In this document: piece after piece, positions 1 to 11,894 of the stretch
Numbering within the stretch: the stretch's first letter is position 1
How the letters are laid out: every line of letters begins with the position of its first letter
DNA from: Persicaria tinctoria
Lineage: Eukaryota; Streptophyta; Magnoliopsida; Caryophyllales; Polygonaceae
Direction: 5' to 3'
Length of the DNA stretch: 64,000 nt
Assembly (NCBI GenBank): GCA_037127255.1
Contig: JBANSL010000002.1
Coordinates: 9,902,001-9,966,000, forward strand
Made by a program: the position numbers and the translations under genes
The notes under the pieces: generated by a model
Told to the model about the DNA's origin: nothing
Databases searched by the model: none
Seen by the model: only the letters and a program-made list of their open reading frames with translations

Positions 1-339
1 TTTCCTCTTGTCACTCGTCATTTACCTGTTATTCACCATTCGATCTGGTGAAATGGTCACGATTTTGTGGATCCTCACCTCAGACTAATGCATGGCTTGT
101 GACGGGGCACTCTTCAGTAAGATGTGGACGTGGCCTGACTTCATCCGCAGAGCGGCTTTTCTCTCCTAGTATCGTGTGTCTGCTTCCGGGTCCTTGTGTG
201 GAGAATATATTCTTTCTTATCCGCTCTACTCTCTCTCTCTCCTCTCTCTTTAGCCAAAAGTCCTTTCTTACTGGTTAGATTTTCCTTTTTTATAGTCGAC
301 CGAGAGCCCCCTGCCCTTTGCCCCGTGTTCCTTCTAGAT

Positions 340-481
340 GGACACGTGTTTACTTCGTGGGGTGTGTGCATGTAAGGCACGTGGACACTTTCCTTGCCCG
401 CGGATGACATGTGAAGAAGGTGGGTGGTCATCTTAGCCCGCGGACGATATGTCAAGAAGGCAGGCGGACACGTGTTTACTT
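340..481. repeat. Short direct repeats of unknown origin
   Basis: A 16-bp word containing the G-box core CACGTG occurs at 340-355 and exactly again at 466-481. Between them a 36-bp segment at 395-430 recurs imperfectly at 435-470. The rest of 1-713 is AT/T-rich toward its right end and shows no gene that I can support; the short open frames there have no recognisable domain. Confidence 0.5.
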
Positions 482-722
482 TGGTTGCCTTCGTCCCCTT
501 TATCACTATTATATTCCTGTTTATTTTAGATGTTTTTCGGCCGGTTTCGTCAATTACATCAATTCCTCTTCTTAATTTTTATCCATCCATTTATTTTATA
601 TCTTTTTTTATATAATATTATTTACTAAACTCAATATCTATCCATCTATGTATATGGTCCCAACTAATTTGTTTTATCTACCCATATATTCTATCAATTT
701 TCTTTTTAGGCAAATTAAAAAT

Positions 723-2577
723 GGGGCAATTTCCATACAGGCCACCAAATTAGCCTATATTAGGAATCAGGATCCCCCCTCTCCATATTTGGGATTTGTC
801 CACCAAATTTTTCATCATGCTGAAATTTTTGTTTTTCAGCAAAAAAAAAAAATTCCACGAAATTTTGTTTTTTTTTTCCCCGCCTTGCAGAAACTGCTGA
901 AACCGAAGTTGCTGAAATTGAGTTCTTTTTTTCCACGATGCCGAAATTGCTGAAATTGAGGTTTTTTTTTCCTCCATCTTACCTTGTTTTTTCCACGTTT
1001 CATGGGTTGCTGAAACACCTGTTCCCCCTCTGTTTCAGCAGTTTTTTTTCTTTTTGCAATACTTTTTTTTTTCACGTTGCCGAAACCGGAGTTGCTGAAA
1101 CCCCGATTTCAACAACGTTATTGATGTTGAAACCCCGATTTCAGCACCGTTGTTGATGCTGAAATTGTTGCTGAAATCGTGTTACGGGATATAAAATTTA
1201 GCCTATGCAGGATTCGAACCCACGTATTTGCGCATAGCACATCGCTCTACCATTGAGCTAATTTTAAAGGAGATTTAAAGCAAGTTCAACAACAGCAATT
1301 TCAGCAAATTCTAATAGGTAGATATATCGGCAATCACTAGAAAGTTATATAGCTAGCATTTAAAGAGATCGAGGTCATGCTTCTGTTAATAAAATTTCAT
1401 GAATAAATTGACTCAACTAGAATTCATCTTCTCCATCATCCATCAATTTCAGCACAGTGATAAGAAAGCAGGGGATGTACCTCCTTTTGCTAGTCCGTTC
1501 GGTAGGTGCCAATGTTCCACCAATTTCAGCAACTCATTGAGAGACTATGGATTGCAGCATCAACTGAAGCAGAAGAGCACCGCAGATGCAGAGAACGCTT
1601 GGGGAGAAGGATCTGCTGAAACGCAGAGAACACTTGGCGGCTTGGGGAGACTGGATTTGCTGAAACGAGTTCGATCGAACTGTGACAGTCGTCTTCATCA
1701 AACTGTGGAAGTTGCGGCTCGACCTCCTCATCAAATTGTGACTGTCACGGCTCGATCTCGCCTACCAAAAGCAAATCCCAGAGATCGAACTCAAAATCGT
1801 CCTCTTTGTCCTAGAGATCGAACTCAAAATCACCGTCTTCGCCTTCCTGTTGCCGGTGGCCTCATCAAATTGTGACTGGCGGTGGAGTGCATACTAGGGG
1901 CTTCGCCGCCATGGCCCTAGCCGCCCTATCGATTCGCGTGCAGTGGATTTGGAGAACGAGAGATTGAAGGCAACGCAGAGCCATGGCCGCCCTATCAATC
2001 GCCGCGCAGTGGATTTGGAGATCGAGAGATTGAAGGACTGGAAGTAGAGCGACCTTTGTATGTCACCTCTGTACCAGAACGCCTGAAGTTGGATGCGCCT
2101 TTGTATGTCGCCATCTTCCTCCACCACCACCGTCGTCGACTCCTTCACCGTCGTCGTCTGTCGCGGAGGAGGCGAATCAGAGGAATGAATTTCAGATCCA
2201 GATCAACGACGACGAACTGGAAGAGGAGGTTGAGATCTCAGATCTCCGTCCTCGATCTGCTCGGCCATGGCAGTTGCACCCTCCGTCCTCGATCGTCGCC
2301 AGTTGCACCCTCCGCCGCCGTGGAGGCGTCTCCGGTCGGCAGAGCGAGAGATCAAGGAAGAGATTGAGGGAGATCGAGAGCCGGCAGAGGAAGATAGAGA
2401 GATCTGAGAGATTTCGATGGGAGGGGGCACTGTGGTGCTGAAACGGCAAGGGATATGTGAGATTAGGGGGGTAATTTTGTCCAGAAAGATTTAGGTGGAC
2501 AAAACCCTAATTTGACTAGGGTGGGAGACACTCCCTCATTTAGGCCCAAAAAATAGGCCCGTTGGGCAAATTTTCTC
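723..2577. mobile_element. Non-autonomous Mutator-like element (MULE) with 9-bp TSD
   Basis: The 9-bp sequence ATTAAAAAT directly flanks both ends (714-722 and 2578-2586), the target-duplication length typical of Mutator-like elements. The ends are imperfect inverted repeats of about 100 bp. The left begins GGGGCAATTTCC and the right, read inward on the minus strand, begins GAGAAAATTTGCCC, close to the known Mu-type GAGAtAATTgCC end. Homology continues inward to the TTTGTCCACC words at about 797 (left) and, inverted, GGTGGACAAA at about 2492 (right). No transposase is encoded, so it would depend on an autonomous partner. The interior holds a tRNA-like relic and many copies of the word GCTGAAA in both orientations. 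A 158-codon open frame at 1399-1875 has no domain I recognise. Confidence 0.8.
1195..1267 (-). other. tRNA-derived relic inside the MULE
   Basis: On the minus strand an A-box-like D-arm (TAGCTCAATGG, 1260-1250, followed by GTAGAGC) and a perfect B-box (GGTTCGAATCC, 1220-1210) are correctly ordered. A D-stem (GCTC/GAGC), an imperfect anticodon stem and a T-stem can be drawn. The acceptor strands do not pair and the variable region is too short, so it is unlikely to be a working tRNA. It could be a tRNA pseudogene or a SINE head captured by the transposon. Confidence 0.6.
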
Positions 2578-2960
2578 ATTAAAAATATCCTCCCTCCGGA
2601 TATGTATAATAGTATCTATTGCATGAGATATGAAAATTTCATAAAGTTAAAATAGTATGTTGTCTAAAGTTTATATTTTATTTATATAAAAAAAGACCAA
2701 ATTGTTTAGAATATAAACATTTTTTTTACAATTATATTATTCACACAACATAAATTTTTTCTAAAGAAGTTATTTGGTTTTAATATATTAATATATTTTA
2801 GAATGTGCATTAATATAAAATTTATTTAAATAAAAGAAAGAAAGAAAGAATATATATGTGCGTGTATTACAAGAATTTCATTTAATTTTATGTTAATTAG
2901 GAGAAATTAATTACTTGAATAAACAGGTTTTAGTATGAAATTTATTTAAATTAAAAAAAT

Positions 2961-2986
2961 CGCACACAGTGCGGGTCCTGAACTAG
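2961..2986 (+). mobile_element. Possible Helitron 3' terminus
   Basis: A 5-bp stem hairpin (CGCAC, loop ACA, GTGCG at 2961-2973) is followed after nine bases by CTAG and then T. This matches the plant Helitron 3' end rule (hairpin, then CTRR, insertion before T). The 5' TC end was not identified and no Rep/helicase coding is present, so the element could span part of the AT-rich stretch 2587-2986. Confidence 0.35.
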
Positions 2987-3000
2987 TATATATATAAGTG

Positions 3001-3330
3001 TTAACTCGGCTGAGCTCGGTGGAGTCAAGACACTGGAGAGAGATCGTGTGGGCCCACATATGAGAGATAAGAACAACATATAAATCCAACGAGGTTCCAT
3101 CTCAGAACCAATTAACAATGAGATGAGTAGTCAAATACATTCCAACCATAAGAGATGAGACATAATCAGAAATAGTGTACATATAAGTTCCTAGAGATGC
3201 ATGTAAATTAATAGGGATGAGACATAGCTAGCTAGCTCATAATAATTCCAGACATAATATATATGTGACATATCATATTTAATTAATTTTAAGTGTGGGT
3301 CCCACCCCTACTCGCAAGCTAGCTAGCTTC
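3001..3330 (+). mobile_element. Degraded TRIM-like LTR remnant
   Basis: The segment around 3095-3130 (GGTTCCATCTCAGAACCAAT, then TAACAATGAGATGAGTAGTC) closely resembles 4800-4840 in the TRIM-like unit. The sequence before it (AGCTCGG, GGGCCCACATATGAG) matches the same unit more loosely. This promoter-like cassette is common in plant TRIM LTRs. No ends could be defined. Confidence 0.35.
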
Positions 3331-4712
3331 CAAGATGTGTGTTGTATTACCATCCACGAGAAACAGGGCTTTCAAAAGTCGGTTGAAAATCCTAAACTTC
3401 AATCCTAATTTACTTCGGAATTTAAATGGTAAATTTCTTTTTTAAAGATTATTATTATGGTTTATAGTATTAAATTTTATTTTTTGATAGAGATAGTATT
3501 AAATTATATTTGATAGGTAAAGACTAAATTGCTATAAAATTTTTTTACAAATAAACCCTTTCTTAATTATCCAATATTTATATTATTTCATAATATTTTA
3601 AATTTATTGTACTAACCCATTGACAATAGTTTTTTTTTTTTAGATTTTGGAAGGAGTTGTAAATGCATGGATTTGACCTTTTGTTTCACTAATTCCTTAA
3701 ATTTGGAAAAGGATACAAACCTGTTGTAAATAGATAAAAAATAATACTTGTTGATTTTGTCAATATGAAAAATTGATGCCGACAAATGTGATTATCATAC
3801 CATCGTATATTGACTGCGTGCGTGTGGTTGTGCGTGCGTGTGCGTAAATGTTAAGCTGAATTAATATTTACGATCTTCATCGATCTGATACTAATATATA
3901 TATATTTGGCCATATATAGTTTTGGATATATAGATTGATATTACTATATATAATTTAAAAATAAATGGTCCAGCGTACGTATGGGGTCTTTAGTCATAAC
4001 TCGATCAGTAGAAGGGCCGGGCCGGGCCCTTTCATTAATGTGCACGACCGGCGTTATATATCATTATATTGCCTATCATATCATATCCATCGCTAGCTAG
4101 CTAGCTGGAATTTGTGACCAGCTCCGACTTTTCTAAAACTAGCTACTAATTATATATCTCCCCCTTTTTTTTTTTAATTAATCCATTTTGAATATATACC
4201 AAGTGTTAATTAATTAATTAATTAAATGAAAGTAATGCAGGTTGAAATTCGTAAAAACAGTTATATTTGAAAATAAAATGTAAAAATTAATTAAAGGGAG
4301 TTGTAGACTTTAGAGAGAGTGATAATGCAAGTTGGGTAGTTGCATAAATAGGTCACATCTTTTGGATGCAAGTGTTGTAATTATAGGACAGTACGTATAC
4401 GGTTCTTGGCTGCTATATATATATACGGAGTATAGATAATGGAGATTTTGGGGATGTATATTATTACTTGTATTAGACAAGTCTCTCATACTCATCGCTC
4501 GTCTACATGAGTGTCCTTTTTATCGTTTTGGGTTTATTCAATTCGGTCATTGTTTCACTTTTTTGTTCATGTTTTTCTTGTATTCTAATTATATATAATA
4601 ATTGTTTATTAATTGTCAATTTTTTCAACCTGGACTTATTTGATACGTAGAATTCATTTCATTTTTTCAAAAGAAAGTGAGGTGGACAATTTTTATCCAC
4701 CGCGTACGTACA
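3331..4712. other. AT-rich intergenic stretch, no gene seen
   Basis: The stretch holds poly-A/T runs, GCTAGC-rich words near 4090-4106 and a GGGCCGGGCCGGGCCC run at about 4015-4030. No open frame has a recognisable domain on either strand. Confidence 0.6.
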
Positions 4713-5043
4713 TGTGAAATTCCGGCGGGTCATACGACGTGGGGGGTCCACACGTCCGAGCGCATATGCGCACCCGAGCCGAGCACACAAGACCAGCGGG
4801 GTTCCATCCTAAAACCAATTGGCAATAGGAGGAGTAACCCACTGACTTATATGCAAGGCCCGAGGTTCCGTGTTTTTCGATGTGGGACAACATCCACACA
4901 TCACAACACGCTCCCTCAAGTGCAACTGCCTGGCCCCGCAATTAAGCCAGTTGCACTTGACGTCTTGCCTTAAGGCCGGCTAGCCCGGTAGGTAGATCGA
5001 CCAGGGTCCCGGACCGCACCGCTCTGATACCATGTGAAATTCC
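4713..5043 (-). mobile_element. TRIM-like/LTR unit with minus-strand PBS
   Basis: TGTGAAATTCC occurs at 4713-4723 and exactly again at 5033-5043. Immediately left of the second copy lies GCTCTGATACCA (5021-5032), the complement of the initiator-tRNA-Met primer site TGGTATCAGAGC. Read on the minus strand, a sequence ending in CA is followed directly by the primer site, the order of a 5' LTR end. A CCAATT-containing cassette and ACTTATAT at about 4815-4855 resemble an LTR promoter on the plus strand. The right-hand LTR appears cut to 11 bp by the adjoining copia gag. Confidence 0.45.
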
Positions 5044-8015
5044 AACAACCTACCTCGCCCACCCAACTCCTGTTCTCGGCATCTTCTGATGGAAGTACTC
5101 CTCACTTTCATCTGCCGAATTTTGCAATCCGTCTGGACCGCAACAACTACTCGTTGTGGCGCACCACAGTCCGCTCTGCCCTAGAGGCGTTTGATCTCGC
5201 CTCTTTCCTTACCCAATCAGCCCCCCCCCCCCCCCAGTCACGATTCCGGCGTCTGCAGAGGATGTTCTCTCCGCCCCTGGCATCTCAGCAGCTTCTGTAC
5301 TGGCTGCTTTCAATGCTGAATCCCAGTCATCCCCATCGGCTTCCCCACAAATCCCGAATCCAGAGTACCTAGCCTGGGTGCGGAAGGATCGTCTGGTGCT
5401 TTTGTGGATCCGTTCGACCCTCACCACGCCCATCCTTGGGTATGTCGCTCGTGCCACAACCACCGCCGAAGCCTGGGACATCCTTGCTCGGATGTTTGCT
5501 GCTCAAACCCGTGCTCGCGAGATGCATCTGAGGCATCAATTGCAAACCCTTACTAAAGGCAACCTGTCTGTTCTTGACTATGTGCAACAGAAGCGTGCGA
5601 TTGCTGACGAACTCGCTGAGAGCCTTTGTGTCATATCCGATTCGGATCTGGTCACCTTCACCCTCTTCGGCCTTGGTTCCCAATATGCCTCCTTCCGCTC
5701 TGCTGTTGCTCTCTCCAAAGACCCGCTGTCCTCCGATGAACTTCTGGGACATCTCTTGCAAGAAGAGCAGCGCCTGGAGGAGGATTCTAAGCCCACTGTT
5801 GACATCGACCAGCCATCAGCCAACACTGCATCCCGGGGGCGCGGTCGTGGACGCGGCAGGGGTCGTGGTCGTCTCCCCACAGACCGCTCCAAGTTCGATC
5901 AGTCCGGCTCCTCCACCTTCGGCGCACCCTCCTCTGATGGTTCTGATAGGCCTCGTCCGGTTTGTCAGATCTGCTCCAAACAGGGTCATGAGGCGTTTAA
6001 TTGCTTCCAACGCCTCAATCTGTCCGACTTTCCGGTAACACATCGCCTCGCTCAGGAAGCCCTGGCTCGCACAGACTCCTCCGCCAAGGCTGCGTATTCC
6101 ACTGCGTCTCAGTCTGAGATTACTGATCCCTGGATTCTTGATTCAGGGGCGAGCAATCATGTTACCGCCGATTTCAGCAACCTTCAGTCGCACTCTCCCT
6201 ACAATGGCTCTGACAACCTAGTTGTCGGGAATGGTATGTCTCTTCCCATTGATCGTTTAGGGCGTTCTATTCTTTCTGTTCCGCATGCTTCCAAATCCCT
6301 CAAATTAAATAATATCCTCTTTGTTCCCAAAATTGCTCGAAACTTACTGAGTGTCTCTCAATTATGTCGGGATAACAATACCTATGTTGAATTTCATGCT
6401 AATTCATGTGCTATCAAGAATTTGCAGGGCCAGACACTTCTAAGCGGAACCGTTGAAAATGGTCTCTACCATCTTCCCCGTCAACCTGAGCACTCGAGTC
6501 ATCCATCTGTCTTCCTTGGTGAGCGTGCTTCGGCTGAATGCTGGCATCACTGACTCGCTCATCCTCATGAGTCTATTTTGCGTCGTTTGCTATCAAGTCA
6601 TAGTCTACCGGTCACCTCACACAAATTGGCCTCTGTCTGCTCGTCTTGTCAGTTAGGCAAGAGTCACCGCTTGCCCCTTCCAACTCGCTCCTACACCGCT
6701 GACAATCCGTTTGACATAGTGCACTCGGATGTGTGGGGTCCCTCCTCAGTGTCTTCCTTGTCCGGAAAGAAATATTATGTTACTTTTATTGATGATTGTA
6801 CCAAGTTCACTTGGATTTATTTTTTATCAAATAAAGCTCAGGTCTTTTCTACCTTCCAGTTGTTCCTCAAAATGATTCAAACACAATTCTCCACAACAAT
6901 CAAAGCATTTCAAACAGATTGGGGGGGCGAATATCGAAACGTGTCCACCTATCTAGACACTCTTGGTATTCGACATCGTGTGTCATGCCCTTACACACCC
7001 GAACAGAATGGCTCTTCCGAGCGCCGAAACCGATCCATTGTTGAGAAGGGCCTTGCTCTCCTCGCTCATGCTCGCCTACCTAAACAGTTCTGGGAATATG
7101 CATTTCACACTTCGGTGTACCTATCAAACAGAACTATCACCCCCATCCTTCGGTACCAATCACCCTTCGAACGGCTGTATGATTATGGCTTCTTGAAATC
7201 GTTTAGTTGCCTCTGTTATCCTTTCTTGCGTCCCTACTCTCATTCCAAACTTGAGTTCAGATCCTTGCCTTGCTTATTCTTGGGGTATAGCACCAAACAC
7301 AAGGGATATCTCTGTCTTCACTCCCCAACCAACCGTGTCTATATCTCTCGCTACGTTGTGTTTGATGAGTCTACCTTTCCCTACTCTCCTCCTGTGTCCC
7401 CTCCTGACTCCTCCGTCGTCACCACATCTCCCGTCTCCCTTCTCCAGCAGGCTGCCGACCCACCCTCCCCTGCTATCACCCCCTACACTGTTCCTCCCAC
7501 AGTGTCCCGTCAATCGGAACCTTCTCCCAGTCCAGCAGCTGTTTCGGTTGATCCCTCAGTTGCGTCCCCCGTCACCCCCACTGTGTCTCCATCAGTCTCC
7601 TCCTCCTCGTCTCAGCCCTCGGTTTCCGCTAGCTCTGGCTCTGCATCGTCCACTGGCACTCCCGACGCCACTTCTCCATCCCTGTCACCAACCCCCCCTC
7701 CCTTACCACCCCCTGCACCGGCCCATCCTACTTGGTATCGTCCGTCGGACACCTCTAACCATCCCATGGCCACTCGAGCTCGCACCAATGATTTAAAACC
7801 CAAAGCCCTCACAGCCACCAAATATCCGTTACCCCTTGCCCTCCTCGCTCACCCAGAACCTCGCCTTTTTCATCAAGCCTCAAAGAGCCCTCATTGGCAG
7901 CATGCTATGAAGTCTGAATATGACGCTTTAATGACTAATGGGACTTGGGACTTAGTTCCCAAGCCTCCAGGTGCTAACATTGTTGGTTGCAAGTGGGTTT
8001 ACAGGGTCAAGACTA
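5044..8015 (+). pseudogene. Ty1-copia gag-pol, broken (copia-1)
   Basis: Gag of the UBN2 type begins near 5100 (residues NYSLWR). A run of about 15 C at 5221-5235 marks a frameshift. The second frame then carries the CCHC zinc knuckle (CQICSKQGHEAFNC, about 5965), the protease motif DSGA (about 6140) and the integrase core with HSDVWGP, FIDD and NGSSERR. A TGA at 6551-6553 interrupts the frame at a conserved position between protease and integrase, consistent with a CGA to TGA change, and the same frame resumes. A Pro/Ser-rich linker follows integrase. The reverse transcriptase is present only up to GCKWVYRVKTKA (about 8015), where LINE sequence replaces it. No flanking LTR pair was found. 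It is non-functional. Confidence 0.9.
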
Positions 8016-9720
8016 AGGCTTTTGCCTTCCGGTGGGGTTATGCAGAGAGATCGAAATGCTCCTTTGCAACTTTTGGTGGGGCGAGGAAGGGGGAAAGAAC
8101 AAGATACACTGGATGAAATGGAAGCGGATGTGCGGATCTAAGGCGAGAGGTGGGATGAGAGTCAGGGATCTAGAGACCTTTAACCAGGCTCTGCTTGCGA
8201 GACAGGCGTGGCGTATTTTACAGGATCCGGAGTCCACGTTGGCAAGACTTCTAAAGGCGAGGTACCACCCACGAACGTCCTTTATGAAGGCGAGTGTGGG
8301 TTTCAATCCAAGTTACACATGGCGTAGTCTAATCAAGGGCAGAGATGGGCTTGCCGAGGGCCTTATCTGGAGTATAGGGAATGGAGCCGACGTCTGCGTG
8401 TGGGATGACAAATGGATTCCACGCCCGGAGAGCTTCAGGGTGATCGGGAATTTTTTTGAAGGGGATCCGGATATGAAAGTGATTGATTTTATTGACTGGG
8501 ATCTGAACAGGTGGGATGAGGATATGCTCCAGAGGTTCATGGTGCCTTGCGACATCGAGGAGATCCAACAGATTCGGCTTGGCAATATCCAGATGAGGGA
8601 CCAGCTGATATGGAGGCTGACGGGAAATGGGATGTTTACAGTGCGGTCGGCTTATCATGCCCTGCTCGAGAAGGTCATGAGGCGTGAGGGAGAGGCAGGA
8701 ACATCGGATACAGGCCCAACTGAGCGGGTGTGGAAAACGTTATGGAAGCTAAAGGTGTTACCAAAGGTGAAATCCTTTGTGTGGCGGGCGGCGAAAGACA
8801 TACTGCCGTGCAAATCAAATCTGATGCGCAGGATGATCACTTCGGATAGCTGCTGTGATCTTTGTGGTAGAGAGGAGACGAGCACACATGCGCTATTTGA
8901 GTGTGGTTGGGCGAGAAAGGTGTGGAAGAGATGCCCCGAGCTGGAGAGGTTCTGGCTGCGCTCATCAACTATGGGGGAGACCTTGGCATTTGTTTTGACG
9001 CATGGAACAGTCAAGGACAGGCAGGCAGAAGTGGGCGACGATCTTGTGGTTTGTGTGGGGAGCAAGGAACAAACGCATCTTTGAAGGTTCACATAAACCA
9101 CCCGATGACATCTTGAGGGAGGCGGAGAGTATGCTCACTGATTTTGATAACTTTCGAGATGTTACAGGTGCCCCTGATCTGGCTCCAAAACGGAGCAGGG
9201 AGATAGCCTTGTGGAAGAAACCGTCGGCAGGGACCTTGAAAATAAATTGTGATGCTGGGTTTTCGTCCACGGATCGGCCTGCGATTGGGGTCATATGTAG
9301 GAATCATCAGGGTGAATTGGTGTTCAGCGGCCAAAAGGAGATTCAGCGCACGAGCAGCGTCGAACTGGCCGAAGCGGAATGTGTGCGCTGGGCATTGGTG
9401 TTAGCCAAGGAACGAGGACTACAACGCCTGCAGGTAGAAACTGACTGTCAAGCCTTACACCTCAAGATGATCAAGGGAGATTCGGGAAGAGGCTCACTTT
9501 ACAACATCATCTCGGAGAGCAGGGTGATGGCGGGATCCTTCGAATCGGTGGAGTGGTGTCATACAAAGCGAGGAGGCAACAAGGCAGCCCATGGGATTGC
9601 CGCTATTAGACCTATCTGTCATAGTTCATTCTTCAATTTACAAACTCTTCCTGACAATCTAGCTTGTATTGTTTCAAAGGAGATGGAATGAGATTCAAGT
9701 GGTTTTTCTCAAAAAAAAAC
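8016..9720 (+). pseudogene. 5'-truncated L1-type LINE, 3' end of ORF2
   Basis: Only the C-terminal part of a plant L1 ORF2 is present. A reverse-transcriptase zinc-binding (zf-RVT) region spans about 8040-8980 (WWGE, RVRDLETFNQALLARQAWR, WKLKVLPKVKSFVWR, CDLCGREEtstHALFEC). An RNase H domain follows at about 9220-9600 (LKINCDAGF, ELAEAECVRWAL, ETDCQAL). A frameshift separates them near 9025-9040. The element ends in a short poly-A at about 9711-9719, as expected of target-primed reverse transcription. It sits directly against the interrupted copia reverse transcriptase, but copia sequence does not resume after the poly-A and no clear target duplication is visible, so a deletion probably accompanied or followed insertion. 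Confidence 0.85.
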
Positions 9721-10305
9721 AACTAGAATGCTTTCAGTCTGGTTACGGGTTGATATATAATACGTACGTACCCAAAAGAAATACAAACTCGAAATAATTT
9801 ACCTTAATATACATAAACTCGGATTTTTTTTTAAAAAAAAACTACTCTACTAAATTTATAACATGAAATAATAACTTCATCTATATGCCTGATAATTAAT
9901 GTCCCTTCTCCTATCACTCGAGCAATGATAAGAAATCTTGACATCAGACTGATAACAATCCTAAACAACGACTTTATAAACGTTACTGACCTTAACAACA
10001 TCATCTGTGACATAAAAGAGAAAATATGAATTAAATGATTCACTAAACTAGCATTTAGATGGTGGAGTATTTGATACTCACGTACGTAACAAGACTCTAT
10101 TTGATAATGTAAAACCAGATATATAAAAAATCACTGCATTCTATAAAGATCAAACCTTTTTATGGAACAAATCAAAATAAATGGATGACCTCACGAATGG
10201 GCAAACTCAGAACAACAACAAAGAACCCCAAGCCCGCTCTTTAAGAGCCAAGAAAAGGGCAATATGGCGACCTCCACCTATATATAGGCACACACAAGCT
10301 AAACT
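9721..10305. other. AT-rich spacer, no gene seen
   Basis: The spacer contains short ACGTACGT-type words and a possible TATA-like CTATATATAGG at about 10278. No coding or repeat structure can be supported. Confidence 0.5.
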
Positions 10306-10424
10306 TTGATGTCGCATTTTCCTCCTCTTCGGAAGGCTCATTTGGATATATCAGAAGAAACCATACAGGCAAACCGATCTTTTGTGGCGCGGGTCCATCA
10401 TCTATTTCATCAGTCACTAGTGCA

Positions 10425-10751
10425 GAGGGTATGGGTCTCTGGAATGGTATCAACGCCGCACGACAGCTCAACATCACAAATCCGATCATTGACCGAGGGT
10501 GACAACCTAACCATCATTAACAGCCTCAAGGGTTGTGGGAAACCTTCGACCGACTCAACTCGGAAATGATTGTCTCCGATAGTCTAGTCCCCCTTGGTTT
10601 CTTCCATACATTTGAGATTCGTCGTGTCCATAGGGAGGCTAACCGAGTTGCAGATCGACTCTCGCACCTCAATTTCGCCTTCTCTAGCTCCCCGACACCT
10701 AACTATTATTTGATTCGTGATTTCATCCGTTTGGATGCTCTTGGTATATAA
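10425..10751 (+). pseudogene. RNase H (RVT_3-type) relic
   Basis: The last 70 codons read through HTFEIRRVHREANRVADRL, the C-terminal signature of plant RVT_3 RNase H domains. Upstream, fragments of the same domain (AARQLNITNP, EGDNLTIINSLKG) lie in other frames, so at least one frameshift is present. It is probably a decayed LINE ORF2 end or a solitary RNase H pseudogene. No poly-A tail is obvious. Confidence 0.65.
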
Positions 10752-11072
10752 CTATATAAGGCTCCCTTATTGCCAAATTTTTTCCCGGTCAAAAACAAAT
10801 GTCCCTTCTCGAATCTCATTAGACCCTACTTAAGTTAATTTTACCCGAGTGATCCAGTTGTCAGATCTAAGTACCTAAGCCAGTACGTATTGCAATTAAT
10901 TATTGAGAGATGTGAAGGAGAATAAAAAGTTTCACGTTGAATATAATAAGGTTTAGTATATAAGTTGATGCGCTATTCCATTAATTGTCGATTGATTTTT
11001 GAATAGAACCTCACTGCATGTCAAACTCATTAACTCAGTGGTCTTAGGTTGCTCAATAAGCCTATAGGTCTT

Positions 11073-11383
11073 CGAGGCGACTCCGTATTACGGAAATTTC
11101 CTTAGAGAATCGTCTTCATTGCCCACAGGGACTCCTGATGTACCACTAGCCAGCGGTGTCATTACTGGTGGTGTTTGGCGTCGGTTCTTAATCTATGTTG
11201 GCCCCAGCATGTTCGGGTTAGGTTCGCTTGTTCGAATGCATTTGTGTGTTTCCCACCTTTGTTTTGCACCCTTCTGTTCCTTATATTGTTTGTATTGACG
11301 GTTCACCGCCTGCTGACTCTGTCAGCCTATCGAGGTGTCTGGTATGTCCGACTCTCGAATTATTTTCTAATAATAATAAAAAT
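11073..11383 (+). mobile_element. Short non-LTR insertion (LINE 3' end or SINE) with 12-bp TSD
   Basis: CCTATAGGTCTT occurs at 11061-11072 and exactly at 11384-11395, flanking 311 bp that end in an A-rich tail (AATAATAATAAAAAT). This is the structure of a target-primed insertion. The interior is T/G-rich and shows no conserved coding, as expected for a LINE 3' untranslated end. Confidence 0.65.
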
Positions 11384-11894
11384 CCTATAGGTCTTGGATT
11401 CGAGTCGTATAAGATCGTGGAAGGGAAGCACTTAGAGAAATGAAGCATAGAACTAAAAGAATAGAACCTCGCTCGACTTGCATGTGTGCTTGGTTTGTGT
11501 GCTAGTCATTGATCCACATCGAACTTTGATAGGTATATACACATTTAATTATGGTTCGTTTAACCTATGTTCTAGGAACGTAGAAAAGGAATTATGATTT
11601 GAAAAAATATTTCCCTAAATATCAATATATAAACCCTATCAAATTATTTAAATAGAATCTCCTAGAACTAGAATGCTTAACTTATACAAAAATGGTGGTA
11701 TTTTTAACCTATGTCTCAAGGATATATGTTAAAAAGTTATAGGAAAAGATTTTATACCATAAAAAAAAATGATCCTAGAAAAGCAATATAAATTAATCTT
11801 TTCAAACTCAACCGAAAAACGGATAAAAAAAATAGTTTAAAATTAAAACCCAATTTACGTAATAACTACGTGATCTCAATTTATTTTATTTTTT